Notes under the pieces: generated by a model
Seen by the model: the letters and a program-made list of their open reading frames with translations, nothing else
Databases searched by the model: none
Told to the model about the DNA's origin: nothing
NCBI RefSeq assembly: GCF_005405925.1
Contig: NZ_BJHV01000001.1
Span: 1,178,001 to 1,242,000, forward strand
Direction: 5' to 3'
Source of the DNA: Streptomyces antimycoticus
Lineage (GTDB): Bacteria; Actinomycetota; Actinomycetes; Streptomycetales; Streptomycetaceae
DNA: 64,000 bases
Shown here: piece by piece, positions 1 through 14,200 of the stretch
How positions within the stretch are numbered: position 1 is the stretch's first letter
Layout of the letters: each line of letters starts with the position of its first letter
Program-made: the position numbers and the translations under genes

Positions 1-2786
1 GCGGGCAACGCGGCACTCAACGGCTGCTCAGCATCAACCCCCAGAACCTCCGCATCCCCACGCTCGACCGCGTCCCAGAACGCCGCGTCAACGGCACTGC
101 TCGCGGGCTCAACCACCGCCGACTCCAGCCAGAACCGCTCACGCTGGAACGCATACGTCGGCAAATCCACCTGGCGAGCCCCCGGGAACACCGCCGCCCA
201 ATCCACCTCAACGCCCCGGACAAACAGCCCACCCAAAGCCTCCATGACCGCGATCGGCTCCGGACGACCCGGACGCAGTACGGGCAGACCATCGCCATCA
301 GCCAAAGCGGTCAACCTGGCATCGGGACCCAGCTCCAGGAAGGAACCGACACCCAGCCCACGAAGCGTCTCCAGCCCGTCGGCAAAGCGCACGGTCTCCC
401 GCACATGACGCACCCAATAATCCGGCGAACACAACTCCTCGCCCGCCACCACACCGGATACGTTCGACACCACCGGCACACTCGGGGCCCGGAACTCCAC
501 CCCCCGCAGCACCTCACCGAACTCCGCCAGCATCCCGTCCATACGCGACGAATGAAACGCATGACTCACCCGCAACCACCGCGTCCGCACCCCCCGACCA
601 GCCAACACACCCGCGATCTCAGCGACCTCGTCCTTATCACCCGAGATCACCACCGACTCGGGACCATTCACCGCCGCAACAGCCACACCACCGGTCAACA
701 GCGGCAGCACCTCACCCTCCGACACCGCCACAGAAACCATCGCCCCACCCGACGGCAACGCCTGCATCAAACGACCCCGAGCAGCCACCACCCGCGCCGC
801 ATCCTCCAACGACCACACACCCGCCACACACGCCGCAGCCAACTCACCAATCGAGTGGCCCAGCAGATAATCCGGCTTCACACCCCACGAGACGATCAGC
901 CGATACAACGACACCTCAAGCGCGAACAGACCCGCCTGCGTATACGCCGTCTCCCCCATCAGATCCGCGTCATCACCCCACACCACCTCACCCAAAGGCC
1001 GGTCCAGATACCGATCCAGCTCCCCACACACCTCATCCCACGCCGCGGCAAACACCGGATACACCTCATACAAACCACGCCCCATCCCCAACCGCTGCGA
1101 CCCCTGACCCGCAAACACCACACCCAACCCACCACCCACCGAAACCCCCACAACAACCGGCCCCTCCAAAGCCCCAAGGAGCCCCGCACGATCCGCACCC
1201 ACCACCACCGCACGATGCGTCAACACAGAACGAGCAGCCACCAACGACCACCCCACGTCAGCCAGATCCCATTCGGGGCTGTCTGCCACAGACGCGCGCA
1301 ACCGCTCCACCTGAGCCCGCACCGCGGCCTCGCTCTGACCGGACACCACCCACGGCACAGCGGGCAGCCCCACACGCTCGTCCTCAGCCGCCTCCACCGC
1401 CACAGGCGCCTGCTCCACGATCACATGGGCATTCGTCCCACTCACCCCGAACGCCGACACACCCACCCGACGCGGCCGATCCACATCCGGCCACACCACG
1501 GACTCGGTCAGCAACTCCACCTCACCAGCCGACCAATCCACATGCGGCGACGGCTCATCCACATGCAACGTCCGCGGCAACACCCCATACCGCAACGCCA
1601 TCACCATCTTGATCACACCAGCCACACCAGCCGCAGCCTGCGTATGACCGATATTCGACTTCACCGAACCCAACCACAACGGCCGACCCGGATCCCGATC
1701 CTGACCGTAGGCGGCCAACAACGCCTGCGCCTCGATCGGATCACCCAGCGTCGTACCCGTACCGTGCGCCTCCACCGCATCCACATCCCGAGCAGCAAGC
1801 CCGGCACTCGCCAGCGCCTGCCGGATCACCCGCTGCTGCGACGGACCATTCGGCGCCGTCAACCCATTCGACGCACCATCCTGATTCACCGCCGAACCCC
1901 GCACCACCGCCAACACCCGATGCCCATTGCGCTCAGCATCGGACAACCGCTCCACCACCAGCATCCCCACGCCCTCGCCCCAGCCGGTGCCGTCCGCCGC
2001 CGACGCGAACGCCTTGCACCGCCCATCGGCGGCCAGGCCGCGCTGACGGGAGAACTGGACAAAGGTGCCGGGTGTCGCCATCACCGTGACGCCACCCGCA
2101 AGTGCCAGCGAACACTCACCGTTCCGCAGCGCCTGCACCGCCAAATGCAACGCCACCAGCGACGACGAACACGCCGTATCCACCGTCACCGCCGGACCTT
2201 CGAGCCCCAGCGTGTACGACACCCGGCCGGACGCGACGCTCGCCGCGCTGCCGATTCCGACGTATCCCTCGAGCTCGTCCGGAACGGCCGACAGCCGCGA
2301 GACATAGTCGGAGGACATCAGTCCGGCGAACACCCCGGTCCGGCTGCCCTTCAGGGAGTCGGTCGGAATGCCCGCCCGCTCCAGAGCCTCCCAGGATGCT
2401 TCCAGCAGCAGCCGTTGCTGCGGATCCATCGCCAGCGCCTCACGTGGCGAGATCCCGAAGAGGCCGGGGTCGAAGTGGCCGGCGTCGGGGAGGAACGCGC
2501 CCTCTCGGGCGTACGACCGGCCGGCGCGATCCGGATCCGGGTCGTACAGGCCGTCCAGGTCCCAGCCACGGTCGGTGGGGAAACCGGAGACCGCGTCCAC
2601 CGCCGACTCCGTCAGCCGCCACAGGTCTTCCGGCGAGCTGACTCCACCCGGAAAACGACAGCTCATGCCAACGATCGCGATCGGCTCGCGGCTCTTGGCC
2701 TCGACATCCGCCAGGCGCTGACGCGTCTGGCGCAGATCGGCGGTGAGCTTCTTGAGGTACTCGAGTACCTTTTCGTCGTTCGACAT
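1..2786 (-). CDS. Type I modular polyketide synthase PKS-C, partial (start of module 8: KS-AT...)
   Basis: This is the third PKS gene of the operon; its 3' part lies beyond the left edge. The N-terminus is a docking helix ([14 protein letters not shown]...) followed by a ketosynthase with the intact DTACSSS active site. Next comes an acyltransferase with GHSIGE (near base 860) and HAFHS (near base 560), the malonyl-CoA signature. After the AT, a 'FWDAVERGD' segment matches the element that precedes KR domains in modules 3 and 5, so a ketoreductase probably follows. I chose the ATG at 2786 because the docking helix aligns from its first residue with that of PKS-B, and GAGGGG lies 12 nt upstream. 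An in-frame ATG at 2834 overlaps the PKS-B stop by 4 bp (ATGA) and is a real alternative. The frame is open to base 1. Coupling to PKS-B indicates one operon. Confidence 0.93.
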   Translation of the reverse strand, partial: MSNDEKVLEYLKKLTADLRQTRQRLADVEAKSREPIAIVGMSCRFPGGVSSPEDLWRLTESAVDAVSGFPTDRGWDLDGLYDPDPDRAGRSYAREGAFLPDAGHFDPGLFGISPREALAMDPQQRLLLEASWEALERAGIPTDSLKGSRTGVFAGLMSSDYVSRLSAVPDELEGYVGIGSAASVASGRVSYTLGLEGPAVTVDTACSSSLVALHLAVQALRNGECSLALAGGVTVMATPGTFVQFSRQRGLAADGRCKAFASAADGTGWGEGVGMLVVERLSDAERNGHRVLAVVRGSAVNQDGASNGLTAPNGPSQQRVIRQALASAGLAARDVDAVEAHGTGTTLGDPIEAQALLAAYGQDRDPGRPLWLGSVKSNIGHTQAAAGVAGVIKMVMALRYGVLPRTLHVDEPSPHVDWSAGEVELLTESVVWPDVDRPRRVGVSAFGVSGTNAHVIVEQAPVAVEAAEDERVGLPAVPWVVSGQSEAAVRAQVERLRASVADSPEWDLADVGWSLVAARSVLTHRAVVVGADRAGLLGALEGPVVVGVSVGGGLGVVFAGQGSQRLGMGRGLYEVYPVFAAAWDEVCGELDRYLDRPLGEVVWGDDADLMGETAYTQAGLFALEVSLYRLIVSWGVKPDYLLGHSIGELAAACVAGVWSLEDAARVVAARGRLMQALPSGGAMVSVAVSEGEVLPLLTGGVAVAAVNGPESVVISGDKDEVAEIAGVLAGRGVRTRWLRVSHAFHSSRMDGMLAEFGEVLRGVEFRAPSVPVVSNVSGVVAGEELCSPDYWVRHVRETVRFADGLETLRGLGVGSFLELGPDARLTALADGDGLPVLRPGRPEPIAVMEALGGLFVRGVEVDWAAVFPGARQVDLPTYAFQRERFWLESAVVEPASSAVDAAFWDAVERGDAEVLGVDAEQPLSAALP
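409..1260. repeat. Long near-identical tract, module 8 AT (partner 26480-27335)
   Basis: About 850 bp coding the malonyl AT of module 8 matches the AT of module 3 with only scattered differences visible by eye. The coding strand prefers G- and T-ending codons (GTG, GGT, TTG), unlike the C-ending codons on either side. This suggests recent recombination between modules. Confidence 0.8.
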
Positions 2787-2830
2787 CCCCGTGCCAGTCC
2801 CCTCGATCCCCGGTCGGACGTTCTCGCTGC

Positions 2831-5800
2831 TCATGACCCATCGAGTTCCTGGTCGATGATTCCGAACATGTCGTCGAGCGAGGCCGATTCCAGGTCTCCC
2901 TCAACGTTGCTCGACCGCTCCGGACGGTGCAGGTCGGCCCACATCGAAACGATGGTCTCCATCCGCGAGGACAGCTGCTCGCGCATGGTGTCGTCCTCCG
3001 CCATCACCGAAATCATGGCGGCGACCTTGTCCAGCTCCCTGAGCCGGGCCGCGACCGGGTCGGCGGTCTCCGGCGCAACCTCGGCGAGCACGTGGTCCGC
3101 CAGCGCCGCCGGGGTCGGATAGTCGAAGATCGCGGTCGCGGCCAGCCTGATTCCGGTGGTGGCACCCAGCCGGTTGCGCAGCTCCACCGCGGTCAGCGAG
3201 TCGAAGCCGATCTCCTGGAAGGTCCGCGCCGGATCGATCGCCGACGCGTCCGGGTGCCGCAGCACCGCGGCCACCTGCCTCCGTACCAGCGCCAGTACGG
3301 TCTGGGTCCGTTCCGCGTCCGCCATCTCGGCCAGGCTGTGCCGGAGCGCCACCCCACCGTCACCGGCCTCGGCGGCCCGGCGCGGCGGGGTCGGTGCCAG
3401 CGCGCTCAGCACGGGCGGCACCGTACCCGTGGCCACCACCGCCCGCAGGTGCAGCGGGGTGGCCACGAGAGTGGCTTCGCCACTCCGGCATGCGGCGTCG
3501 AACAGCTCGAGACCACGCTCGTCGGACAGGGGAACGGCACCCGTGCGGGCCATCCGGGCCATGTCCTCCTCCGACAGGTGTGCGGTCAGGCCACTGCGCT
3601 GCTGCCACAGGCCCCACGCCACCGACACCGCGGCGAGTCCCTGGGCCCGTCGGTGGGTGGCCAGCGCATCGAGGAAGGCGCTGGCCGCGGCGTAGTTGCC
3701 CTGCCCGGCGCTGCCCAGCACTCCGGTTGCGGAGGAGAACAGCACAAACGCGTCCAGGTCCAGCCGACGTGTCAGCTCGTGCAGGTGCCATGCCGCGTTC
3801 GCCTTCGGCCGGAGGACGGTCTCCATGCGTTCGGCCGTCATCGAGCCGATGACACCGTCGTCCAGCACCCCGGCGGTGTGAACGACGGCGCGCAACCCCG
3901 GAATAGTGGCAAGCAGCGCGCTCAGCTGGGCCCGATCGGCCACATCACAGGCGGCGATGCGGATTCGGGCACCGAGCGCCTCCAGTTCGGCGGCCAGGTC
4001 CGCGGCACCGGCCGCCGTGGCACCGCCGCGGCTGGCCAACACCAGGTCACTCGCGCCATGGGCGGTCACCAGGTGGCGTGCGACGAGACCGCCGAGGGTC
4101 CCCGTCCCGCCGGTGACCAGTACGGTGCCGGTGTCCCAAGCGGGGGCCTTTCCGTCCGGTACGGGCGCCTTGACCAGCCTGGGCACCAGTACCGTCCCGG
4201 TCCGAATGGCCGCTTCGGGTTCGCCTGTCGCGAGCACCGCGGGCAGAACCCCAAGGTCCGAATCGTCGTGGTCGATCACGACGAGCCGGTCGGGGTTCTC
4301 CTGCTGTGCCGTGCGCAGGAGCCCCCGAACGGAGGCTGCCGCCAGATCCTCCACGTCGTCTCCGGTGGATGTGGCCACCGCGCGGCGGGTGAGCACCACC
4401 AGACGGGTGTCGGTGAATCGCGCGTCGGCGAGCCAGTCCCGCACCACTCCCAGCACTCGGCGCAGGGCGGACGAGATCGCTTCGGGGGCCGGACCGTCAT
4501 CCGCCTCGGGCAGACACGGCAGGACCAGCACATCCGGCACCTGGCCGACGGACGCGAGGTCCCGATGGCGGTGTGGCGGCACACCGGCCGTGGTCAGCGC
4601 GGCGGTCAGCCGCGGCTCGTCGTGGCCGGCCAGCAGTGCCCAGGACAGAGCCTGCGAGCCGACGGTCCCCGTGGGGAGGGGAAGCTCCGTCCAGTCCAGC
4701 CGGAACAGCGCATCGCTCCGGCCGCCACCGGCCACTTCGAGCAGCCGGCTCTCCGCCACCGGCCGCATCGCCAGCGTGTCGATGGACAGCACGGGAGCCC
4801 CGGTGGTGTCCGCCATCCGGATGGCCACCGCATCCGGACCCGCCGGGCTGATCGCCACCCGGACGGTGGTCGCACCCACCGCGTGCAGGGTCACCCCGCT
4901 CCAGGAGAAGGGGAGATGGGCCTGACCCGGCTCGCTCACGAAGGCGCCCAGGCCGATGCCCTGCAGAGCGGCGTCCAGCAACGCGGGATGCACGCCGCAT
5001 CGGGCGGCGTCGCCCGCCACCTGTTCGGGCAACGCGACGTCCAGGAACACCTCGCTGTCACGGATCCATGCCGCCCGCAGACCGTGGAAAGCAGGGCCGT
5101 ACTGATAGCCCCGCTCGGCCATCGCCGGGTACAGCTCGGTGACGTCGACCGGCTGGGCATCGGCCGGTGGCCAGGCCGACAGGTTCGCGGGCGGATCGCC
5201 ATGCTCGCCCGCGCGCAGCGTGCCGCCGGCGTGGCGTATCCAGTCGCCCTCGCGGCGGGAGAACACCGTAAGGGGGCGGTTTCCGAGGTGGTCCGGGCCG
5301 CCGACCGACACCTGAAGCTGCACGGTCTCCTGGTCGGGCACGACGAGCGGCTCATGCAGCGCCAGCTCTTCCAGCGTGTCGCAGCCGAACCGCGCCCCCG
5401 CCTGCAATGCGAGCTCCACGAACGCGGTGCCCGGAAGAAGCACCATGCCGAGGACGGCGTGATCGGCCAGCCAGGGCTGCCCGGCCAGCGACAGCGCCCC
5501 GGTCAGCACACAGCCGTCCGCGTCCGGAAGCGGCACCGCCGCGCCCAGCAACGGATGGTCAACGGCTCCCAGACCCAATCCGGATGCGTCGCCGGTGCGT
5601 GTGGATGGCGTCAGCCAGAACCGCTCACGCTGGAAGGCATACGTGGGCAAGTCAACGTGTCGAGCACCAGTGCCGGCGAAGACCGTCTGCCAGTTGACCT
5701 CGGCGCCGTGGACGGACACCTCGGCCAGTGACGTCAGGAACCGATCCACGCCTCCCTCGTCACGGCGGAGGGAACCGGTGGCCACGATGGCGGTGCCCGT

Positions 5801-8205
5801 CGCATCGGCGGTGTCCTGGACGCCGATGGTCAGCACCGGGTGCGGGCTCGCCTCGACGAACACCGTGTGACCCTGGCGGACGAGGGTCTCAACAGTGCCC
5901 TGGAACTCCACGGTCTCGCGCAGGTTCCGGTACCAGTACCCGGCATCCAGCTCCGCGGTGTCCATCAGCCGCCCGGTCACCGTCGAGTAGAACGGCACCC
6001 GCCCACTACACGGCTCCACGCCCGCCAGAGCCTCCGCCAGCTGCCCCCGGATCTCCTCCACCTGCGCCGAATGCGAGGCGTAATCCACCGGAATCCGCTT
6101 GGCCTCCGAGAACTCCACCAACACCGCATCCAGCACCTCAACCACACCGGACACCACCGTGGACGCCGGACCATTCACCGCCGCCACCGACAGCCCGGGG
6201 CGGTCACGAAGCCGGTCCGCGGACACCGGAACGGACACCATCCCACCCCGACCGGACAGGGCCAGCAGCGCCTTGCTCCGCAAGGCCACCACCCGCGCCC
6301 CATCCTCCAGCGACAAGCCACCCGCCACACACGCCGCCGCAATCTCACCCTGCGAATGCCCCACCACCGCCGACGGCACCACACCGTACGAACGCCACAA
6401 CTCCGCCAGCGACACCATCACCGCCCACAACACCGGCTGCACCACATCGACACGAGCCAGCGCCGCCTCATCGCCCAGCACATCGAACAGCGACCACTCA
6501 ACGAACGGAGCCAACGCATCCGCACACTCACCCAACCGCCCCGCGAACACCGGCGAGGACTCCATCAACTCCAACGCCATCCCGGCCCACTGCGACCCCT
6601 GCCCCGGGAAGACGAACACCACCTCGCGACCGGGCTGGACGGCGCCGCCGCTCTCGACGGCGTCCAACTCGCGCAGCAGCTCCGCGCGGTCCGCGCCTAC
6701 GACAACCGCCCGATGCGACAGGGCCGCGCGGGTCGCGACCAGGGACCATCCCACATCCACGGGATCGAGCTCGGGGTTTTGCCGCACGAAGGATGCCAAC
6801 CGCCGCGCCTGCGCCCGTAGCCCGGCCGCCCCAGCCCCCGACAGCACCCACGGCACCGCGGGCAGCCCCGCCCGGCCGGTGTCCGGCTCACCACTCTCGT
6901 CGAGCTCCGGCGCCTGTTCGAGAATCACATGGGCGTTGGTGCCGCTCACTCCGAACGCGGACACCCCGGCGCGGCGTGGACGGTCCTGGTGGTCGGGCCA
7001 CATGGTCTGCTCGGTCAGCAGTTCCATGACCCCGGCATTCCAGTCGACGTGCGGGGAGGGCTCATCGACGTGCAGGGTTCGTGGCAGCACACCGTTGCGC
7101 AGGGCCAGAACCATTTTGATGAGTCCGGCGGCACCCGCGGCCGCCTGGGTGTGTCCGATGTTGGACTTCACTGAGCCCAGCAGCAGCGGCCGCTCCGGAT
7201 CCCGCTCCTGACCGTACGTGGCCAACAGGGCCTGCGCCTCGATCGGATCGCCCAGCGTCGTCCCCGTACCGTGCGCCTCCACCGCATCCACATCCGCCGC
7301 CGACAAACGGGCATTCGCCAGCGCCTGCCGGATCACCCGCTGCTGCGACGGACCATTCGGCGCCGTCAGGCCATTGGAGGCACCGTCCTGGTTGACGGCG
7401 GAACCACGCACCACCGCCAGCACCCGGTGGCCGTTCCGCTCGGCGTCGGACAGCCGCTCCAGGACGAGCACCCCGGCGCCTTCGGCGAACCCGGTGCCGT
7501 CGGCGGCGGCGGCGAATGCCTTGCACCGCCCGTCCGGTGCGAGTCCGCGCTGGCGGGAGAACTCGACCAGCAGGTCCGGTGTCGTCATCACGGCCACGCC
7601 ACCCGCCAGCGCCAGTGTGCTTTCGCCACGGCGCAGGGACTCGCAGGCCCAGTGCACGCTGACCAGCGAGGAGGAGCACGCGGTGTCCACGGTGACGGCG
7701 GGGCCCTCGAGGCCGAGGGTGTAGGCCACGCGGCCGGAGATCACGGAGGTGGAGTTCCCGGTGAGCAGGTACCCCTCGGAGCCGTCCGGAGTGGCGGCCT
7801 GGCCCGCGCCGTACGTCGTCGAAGCCGCACCCGCGAACACCCCGGTACGAGTGCCCTTCAGGGCGAGGGGATCGATACCGGCGCGTTCGAAGGCTTCCCA
7901 GCACGCCTCGAGCCATAGACGTTGCTGAGGATCGGCGGCCAGCGCCTCTCGGGGGGAGATGGTGAAGAATCCCGCGTCGAAGTCCGCCGCGTTCTCGAGG
8001 AAGCCGCCGGTCCTGGCGTAGGTCGTGCCGGGCCGGCTCCGGTCCTGGTCGTAGAGCGCGTCAAGGTCCCAGCCGCGGTCGGCCGGGAGCTCCGATATCG
8101 CGTCCGCGCCGCTCTCCAACAGCCGCCACAGCGACTCCGGGGAGTCCACGCCGCCCGGGAGCCGACAGCTCATGCCGACGATGGCGATCGGCTCGTCGGC
8201 CGGGT
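2831..8205 (-). other. PKS module 7: KS-AT(methylmalonyl)-DH-KR-ACP plus C-terminal docking region
   Basis: The KS active site is DTACSSS followed by [10 protein letters not shown], slightly off the LVALHLA of its neighbours. The AT has GHSQGE and YASH (near 6075). The DH has HAVLG...P (near 5465) and DAALQ. The KR has GGTGTLGG (near 4100), LDD, and YAAAS, with Ser in place of the usual Asn. The ACP has GFDSL near 3200. The tail after the ACP is helical and acidic, fitting a docking domain for PKS-C. Expected outcome: 2-methyl double bond. Confidence 0.88.
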
Positions 8206-11200
8206 GCGCAACCGTAGGTGCCGGTGCGGACGCCACCCCATCAGTGGAGCCGAACAGCTCGGCGTCGAGATGGCGGGCGAGCGCGGCCGGAGTGGGATGG
8301 TCGAAGATCAAGGTGGCCTGCAACCGTCGTCCGGTCGCCGTGCGCAGCCTGTTGCGCAGTTCCACGGCGGAGAGCGAGTCGAAGCCGAGTTCCTTGAACG
8401 GCCGCTGCGGCGTCACCGATTCCGGGCCGCCGTGGCCGAGCACGGCCGCCGCCTGCCGGCGGACCAGGTCGAGCAGAGCGTCGAGGCGTTCGTCCTCCGC
8501 CAGCCCCGCGAGACCGTCGTACCCACCGTTGTCCGCCCCGTCGGCCGGGCCCGGAAGGGCGCGGGCGAGCGGAGTGCGCACGAGGCCGCGCAGCAGGGCG
8601 GGCACCGGCTCGGTGGCCGGTGAGGACGGTTCGTACCGCATCGGCACCAGCAAGGGGTCGCCAGTCGCCAGGGCGGCGTCGAAGAGGGCCAGCCCCTCAT
8701 CGGTGGACAGCGGGCGGACGCCGGATCGGGCGAACCGGTCGGTGGTCAGGTGTTCGGTCAGCCCGCTGCGCTGCTCCCAGAAGCCCCAGGCCAACGAGGT
8801 CGCGGGCAGCCCCTGTGCCCGGCGGTGTGCGGCCAGCGCGTCCAGGAAGGTGTTGGCCGCCGCATAATTGCCCTGCCCCGGGCCGCCGAGCACCCCGGCC
8901 GCCGAGGAGAACAACACGAACTCGGCCAGGTCCCGGTCCCGGGTCAGTTCATGCAGATGCCACGCGGCGTCCGCCTTGGGGCGCAACACCGTCCGCAGCC
9001 GCTCGGGGGTGAGTGACCCGATCACGGCGTCGTCGAGGACACCGGCCGTGTGCACCACGCCCCGCAGATTCGGTAGCGAGTCGACCAATGCGGCGGTGGC
9101 GTCCCGGTCCGACACATCGCATGCGACCACGCGCACGCGCGTCCCGGCGGCCTCCAGGTCGGCGACCAGCTCCGCCACGTCCGGAGCGGTGTTACCGCGA
9201 CGGGTGGCCAGCACCAGCTCCGTCACTCCGTGCTCGCGCACCAGATGGCGAGCCACCAGCCCGCCCAGCGTCCCGGTGCCGCCGGTGATCAGTACGGTGC
9301 CGCCGGAGAGCGGTCGGGGGATGGTGAGGGCCAGCTTGCCGATGTGCCGCGCCTGGGAGAGATGGCGGAAGGCCTCATCCGCCTGACGTACGTCCTGGAC
9401 CCGCAACGGCAGCGGGGTGAACACGCCCTGTTGGAACAGGGAGAGCAGTTCGGTGAGCAGTCGGTGGATCCGGTCGGGGCCGGCGTCGAGCAGTTCAAAG
9501 GCCCGGTACGACACGCCGTGGCGCGCCAGCACCTCCTCGGCGTCCCGGAGGTCGGTCCTGCCCATCTCGATCAGCCGCCCGCCGGGGCGCAGCAGTCCGA
9601 GTGAGGAGTCGAGGAGTTCGCCGGTCAGCGAGTTGAGTACGACATCCACTCCGTCCGGTGCGCCCGAGCGGAAGTGTTCCGCGAACTCCGTCGAGCGGGA
9701 GGACGCGATCCGCTGCGGGGCGACACCGCATGCGCGCACCGCATCCCATTTGGCCGGGCTCGCGGTGGCGAACACCTCGGCGCCCAGCCAGTGGGCCACC
9801 TGCACTGCCGCCATCCCGACGCCACCGGCCGCCGCGTGCACCAGCACCGACTCGCCGCCGCGTACATCGGCCAGGTCGACCAACGCGTACATCGCGGTGA
9901 GGAAGGCGATCGGGGTGGCGGCGGCCCGCGGGAAGGACCAGTCGGCCGGGACCGGGGCCACCAGCCGGTGATCGGTGATCGCCACCGGCCCGAAGGCCCC
10001 GGAGAACAGACCCATCACCCGGTCTCCGGGTGCCATTCCGATCACTCCGGAGCCGATCTCCAGCACCGTTCCGGCGCCTTCGCTGCCCAGTAGACCGGCC
10101 TTGTCCGGGTACATCCCCAAGGCCAGGAGGACGTCACGGAAGTTGACCCCCGCCGCGTGCATGGCCACCCGCACCTCGCCCGCGGCCAGTGGCCTGGACC
10201 CCTCCGCGCAGGGCGCGAGGACCAGATGCTCCAAGGTGCCCTCGCCGTCGGTCTCCAGCCGCCAGGTGTCCGTTTCCGCCGGGATCGGCAACGCCGGCGA
10301 GGTGGCCCGTACCAGCCTGGGGACCAGGGCCTTTCCGGCCCGGATGGCCGCCTGCGGTTCGTCGGTGGTGAGCAGCGCCGGGAGCGCGGACCCTGCGGAC
10401 GGATCCTCGTCCGCCGTGTCCACGAGCACGAAGCGGCCGGGGTTCTCGGTCTGCGCGGTGCGTATGAGGCCCCAGACCGCGGCAGAGGCGAGGCTCTCCG
10501 GATTCTCACCGGCCATGGTCGCCACCGCGCCCCGCGTCACCACGACAAGGCGGGCGTCCGCGAACCGGTCGTCCGCCAGCCACGCCTGCGCGACCTCGAG
10601 GACGCGGCTGCTGAGCGCGTACACGCCCTCCGGGCCCTCCTCAGTGGCGGAAGGCCTGAACACCACCGCCCCGGCTTGGGACTGGACCGTCGCCGGCTCG
10701 GCCAGTTGCGCCGCGGACTCGATGACGGGGAAGTCCTCCTCGTCCGAGCCGGGCAGGGCCAGTTCGGTCCAGTCCACCCGGAACAGCGCATCGTCGTGGG
10801 CATCGCCCAGCCCGCCCTCGGACACCGGGCGCAGGACCAGCGAGTCCGCCGACAGCACCGGTGCCCCCGTGCCGTCCATGGCCAGGAGCGAGATGGCGTC
10901 CGGGCCGACCGGTGACAGTGCGACCCGCAAGGTGGTGGCACCGACGGCGTGCAGGGTGACACCGGTCCAGGCGAACGGAAGGTGCGGTCGGCCCGGTTCG
11001 GTCACGAACGCGCCCAGTCCAGCGCCGTGCAGGGCCGCGTCCAGCAGGGCGGGATGGACACCGAAGCGGCTGGCGTCGCTCGCGGCCGTCTCGTCCAAGG
11101 TCACCTCTGCGAACACCTCGTCGCCGCGCCGCCATGCAGTGTGCAGCCCCTGGAAGACGGGTCCGTACGCGTAACCGCGGGTGCTCATCCCGGCGTAGAC

Positions 11201-14200
11201 ATCGGTGAGGTCGACCCGTGTGGCGCCCTCCGGCGGCCACACCGTCCGGTCCCCGGTGGCCGTATCGCCACCGGGGCTGACGCTGCCGGTGGCGTGCCGT
11301 ATCCAGGCCCGGTCCCGGCCCGGCCTGGAGTACACCGTGACCGACCGGCGACCGCTCTCGTCCGGTCCGCCGACCGCCACCTGGATCTGTACGTCTCGTA
11401 CGTCTCCGTGCTCGGGCAGCACGAGCGGCGCCTGCAGGGTCAGCTCGTCCAGCGTGCGGCAGTCCACGTGCAACCCCGCCTGTACGGCCAGTTCCACGAA
11501 TGCGGTGCCCGGCAGCAACACCTTGTCCAGCACGGCGTGATCGCGCAGCCAGGGGTGAGTGGCCGTGGAGAGCGAGCCGGTCAGCACATAGCCGCCGGAT
11601 TCGGGCAGGGGCACCACCGCGCTCACCAAGGGGTGATCGAGACCGACAAGGCCCGCGCCCCCGACATCGGTCGCGCCGCGCACCGGATCCAGCCAGAACC
11701 ACTCATGCTGGAAGGCATAGGTCGGGAGATCGACCCTCCGCGCCCCGGCCTCGGCGAACAGCGGCTGCCAGTCCACCGGCACACCCTCGGTGAACAGCCG
11801 GCCGACGGTGCTGAGGAAGCGGGCGGGCCCGCCGTCGTCGCGGCGCAGCGATCCGGTGGTGATGATGGGGGTGTCGGTGGCGTCGGCGGTGTCCTGGATA
11901 CCGATGGTCAGCACCGGATGCGGACTGGCCTCCACGAACACCGTGTGCCCGAGCTCCAGCAGCCCCTCGATCGTGGACCGGAACTCCACGGTCTCGCGCA
12001 GATTCCGGTACCAGTACCCGGCATCCAGCTCCGCGGTATCCATCAGCCGCCCGGTCACCGTCGAGTAGAACGGCACCCGCCCGACACGCGGTTCCACGCC
12101 CGCCAGAGCCTCCGCCAGCTCTTCCCGGATCTCCTCCACCTGCGCCGAGTGCGAGGCGTAATCCACCGGAATCCGCTTCGCCTCCGGGAACTCCACCAAC
12201 ACCGCATCCAGCACGTCCTCCGGACCGGACACCACCGTCGAGGCCGGGCCGTTCACCGCCGCCACCGACAACCCCGGGCGATCACGGAGCCGATCAGCCG
12301 CCACCGGGACGGACACCATCCCACCCCGGCCCGACAAGGCCAGCAACGCCTTGCTCCGCAGCACCACCACCCGTGCGCCATCCGACAAGGACAGGCCACC
12401 CGCCACACACGCCGCCGCGATCTCACCCTGCGAATGACCCACCACCGCCGACGGCACCACACCAAACGAACGCCACAACTCCGCCAACGACACCATCACC
12501 GCCCACAACACCGGCTGCACCACATCCACCCGACCCAGCGCTCGTTCATCCGCCAGGGCGTCCGACAGCGACCACTCCACCAACGGAGCCAGCGCATCCG
12601 CACACTCACCCAGCCGCCGCGCAAACACCGGCGAGGACTCCATCAACTCCAACGCCATCCCGGCCCACTGCGACCCCTGCCCCGGGAAGACGAACACCAC
12701 TCCGGAGTGCGTTCGGGCCTCGCCGATCGCGGCGCTGCCATTGGCCAGGGCCGCCAGCTCACGGAGGAGGTCATCGCGGTCAGCGCCGACGGCTACGGCA
12801 CGGTGTGGCAGGGCGGCGCGGGTCGACGCCAGCGACCAGCCGACATCCACCGGACTCAGGTCCGGCCGGTCGCCGACAAAGGCCATGAGGCGCTCGGCTT
12901 GTGCGCGGACACCGGACTCGCTCGCACCCGACACCACCCACGGCACGACCCCCGATCCGTCGCGTTCCGGCGAGAGCTTGGGCTCGGCGGCCGGTTCGGG
13001 AGCCTGCTCCAAAATCACATGCGCGTTCGTGCCACTCACTCCGAAGGCCGACACTCCGGCGCGGCGGGGCCGTGCGGTCTCCGGCCACGCAGTCCGCGCG
13101 CTCAGGAGTTCCACCGCGCCGGTGGACCAGTCCACATGGGGTGTCGGCTCGTCGATGTGGAGGCTCTGCGGCAGCACACCGTGGCGCATCGCCATCACCA
13201 TCTTGATCACACCGGCCACACCCGCCGCCGCCTGCGTATGACCAATATTCGACTTGATCGAACCCAGCAGCACCGGCCGCTCCGGATCCCGATCCTGACC
13301 GTAGGTGGCCAACAGGGCCTGCGCCTCGATCGGATCACCCAGCGTCGTCCCCGTACCGTGCGCCTCCACCGCATCCACATCCAGCGTGGACAAACGGGCG
13401 TCCGCCAGCGCTTGGCGGATCACTCGCTGCTGCGAGGGACCGTTGGGCGCCGTCAGCCCATTTGACGCACCGTCCTGGTTCACCGCCGAACCCCGCACCA
13501 CCGCGAGGATCGGATGCCCATGGCGCTCGGCATCGGACAGCCGCTCCACCACCAGCATTCCGGCACCCTCACCCCAGCCGGTGCCGTCCGCCGCCGCCGC
13601 GAACGCCTTGCAGCGTCCATCGGCCGCCAGTGCGCGCTGGCGGGAGAATTCCACGAAGATACCGGCGGTCGTCATGACGCTCGCGCCACCCGCCAGGGCC
13701 AGCGAGCACTCGCCGGACCGCAGGGCCCGTACCGCCAGGTGCAGGGCCACCAGCGACGACGAGCACGCCGTGTCCACGGTCAGCGCGGGGCCTTCGAGAC
13801 CGAGGACGTAGGAGACCCGGCCGGACATGACCGATGCCGAGTTACCCGTGCCCACCCGGCCCTCGAAGTCGCCCGTCTCGTCCGCCTTCAGCAGGGCCGC
13901 GTAGTCCTGGCCGTTCGTCCCCGTGAACACACCGGTCTCGCTGCCCCGCAGCGTCGTGGGGTCGATGCCGGCCCGTTCCAGCGCCTCCCACGACACCTCG
14001 AGCAGCAGCCGCTGTTGCGGGTCCATCGCCACCGCTTCACGCGGGGAGATCCCGAAGAATCCGGCGTCGAACGCACCGGCTCCGGTAACGAACGCGGCCG
14101 CTCGGGTGGAGGAGGTGCCCCGGTGGTCGGGGTCCGGGTGGAACAGGTTCGCGGTGTCCCAGCCCCGGTTCTCGGGGAACGGGCCGATGGCGTCGGAGCC

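Noticed and set aside
405..3122. Long plus-strand ORF of about 900 codons opposite PKS-C
   Set aside because: It is rich in Arg, His, Pro and Thr with no domain motifs, and lies antisense to clear KS and AT coding sequence. Similar long antisense frames run opposite all PKS genes and dnaE because of high GC.
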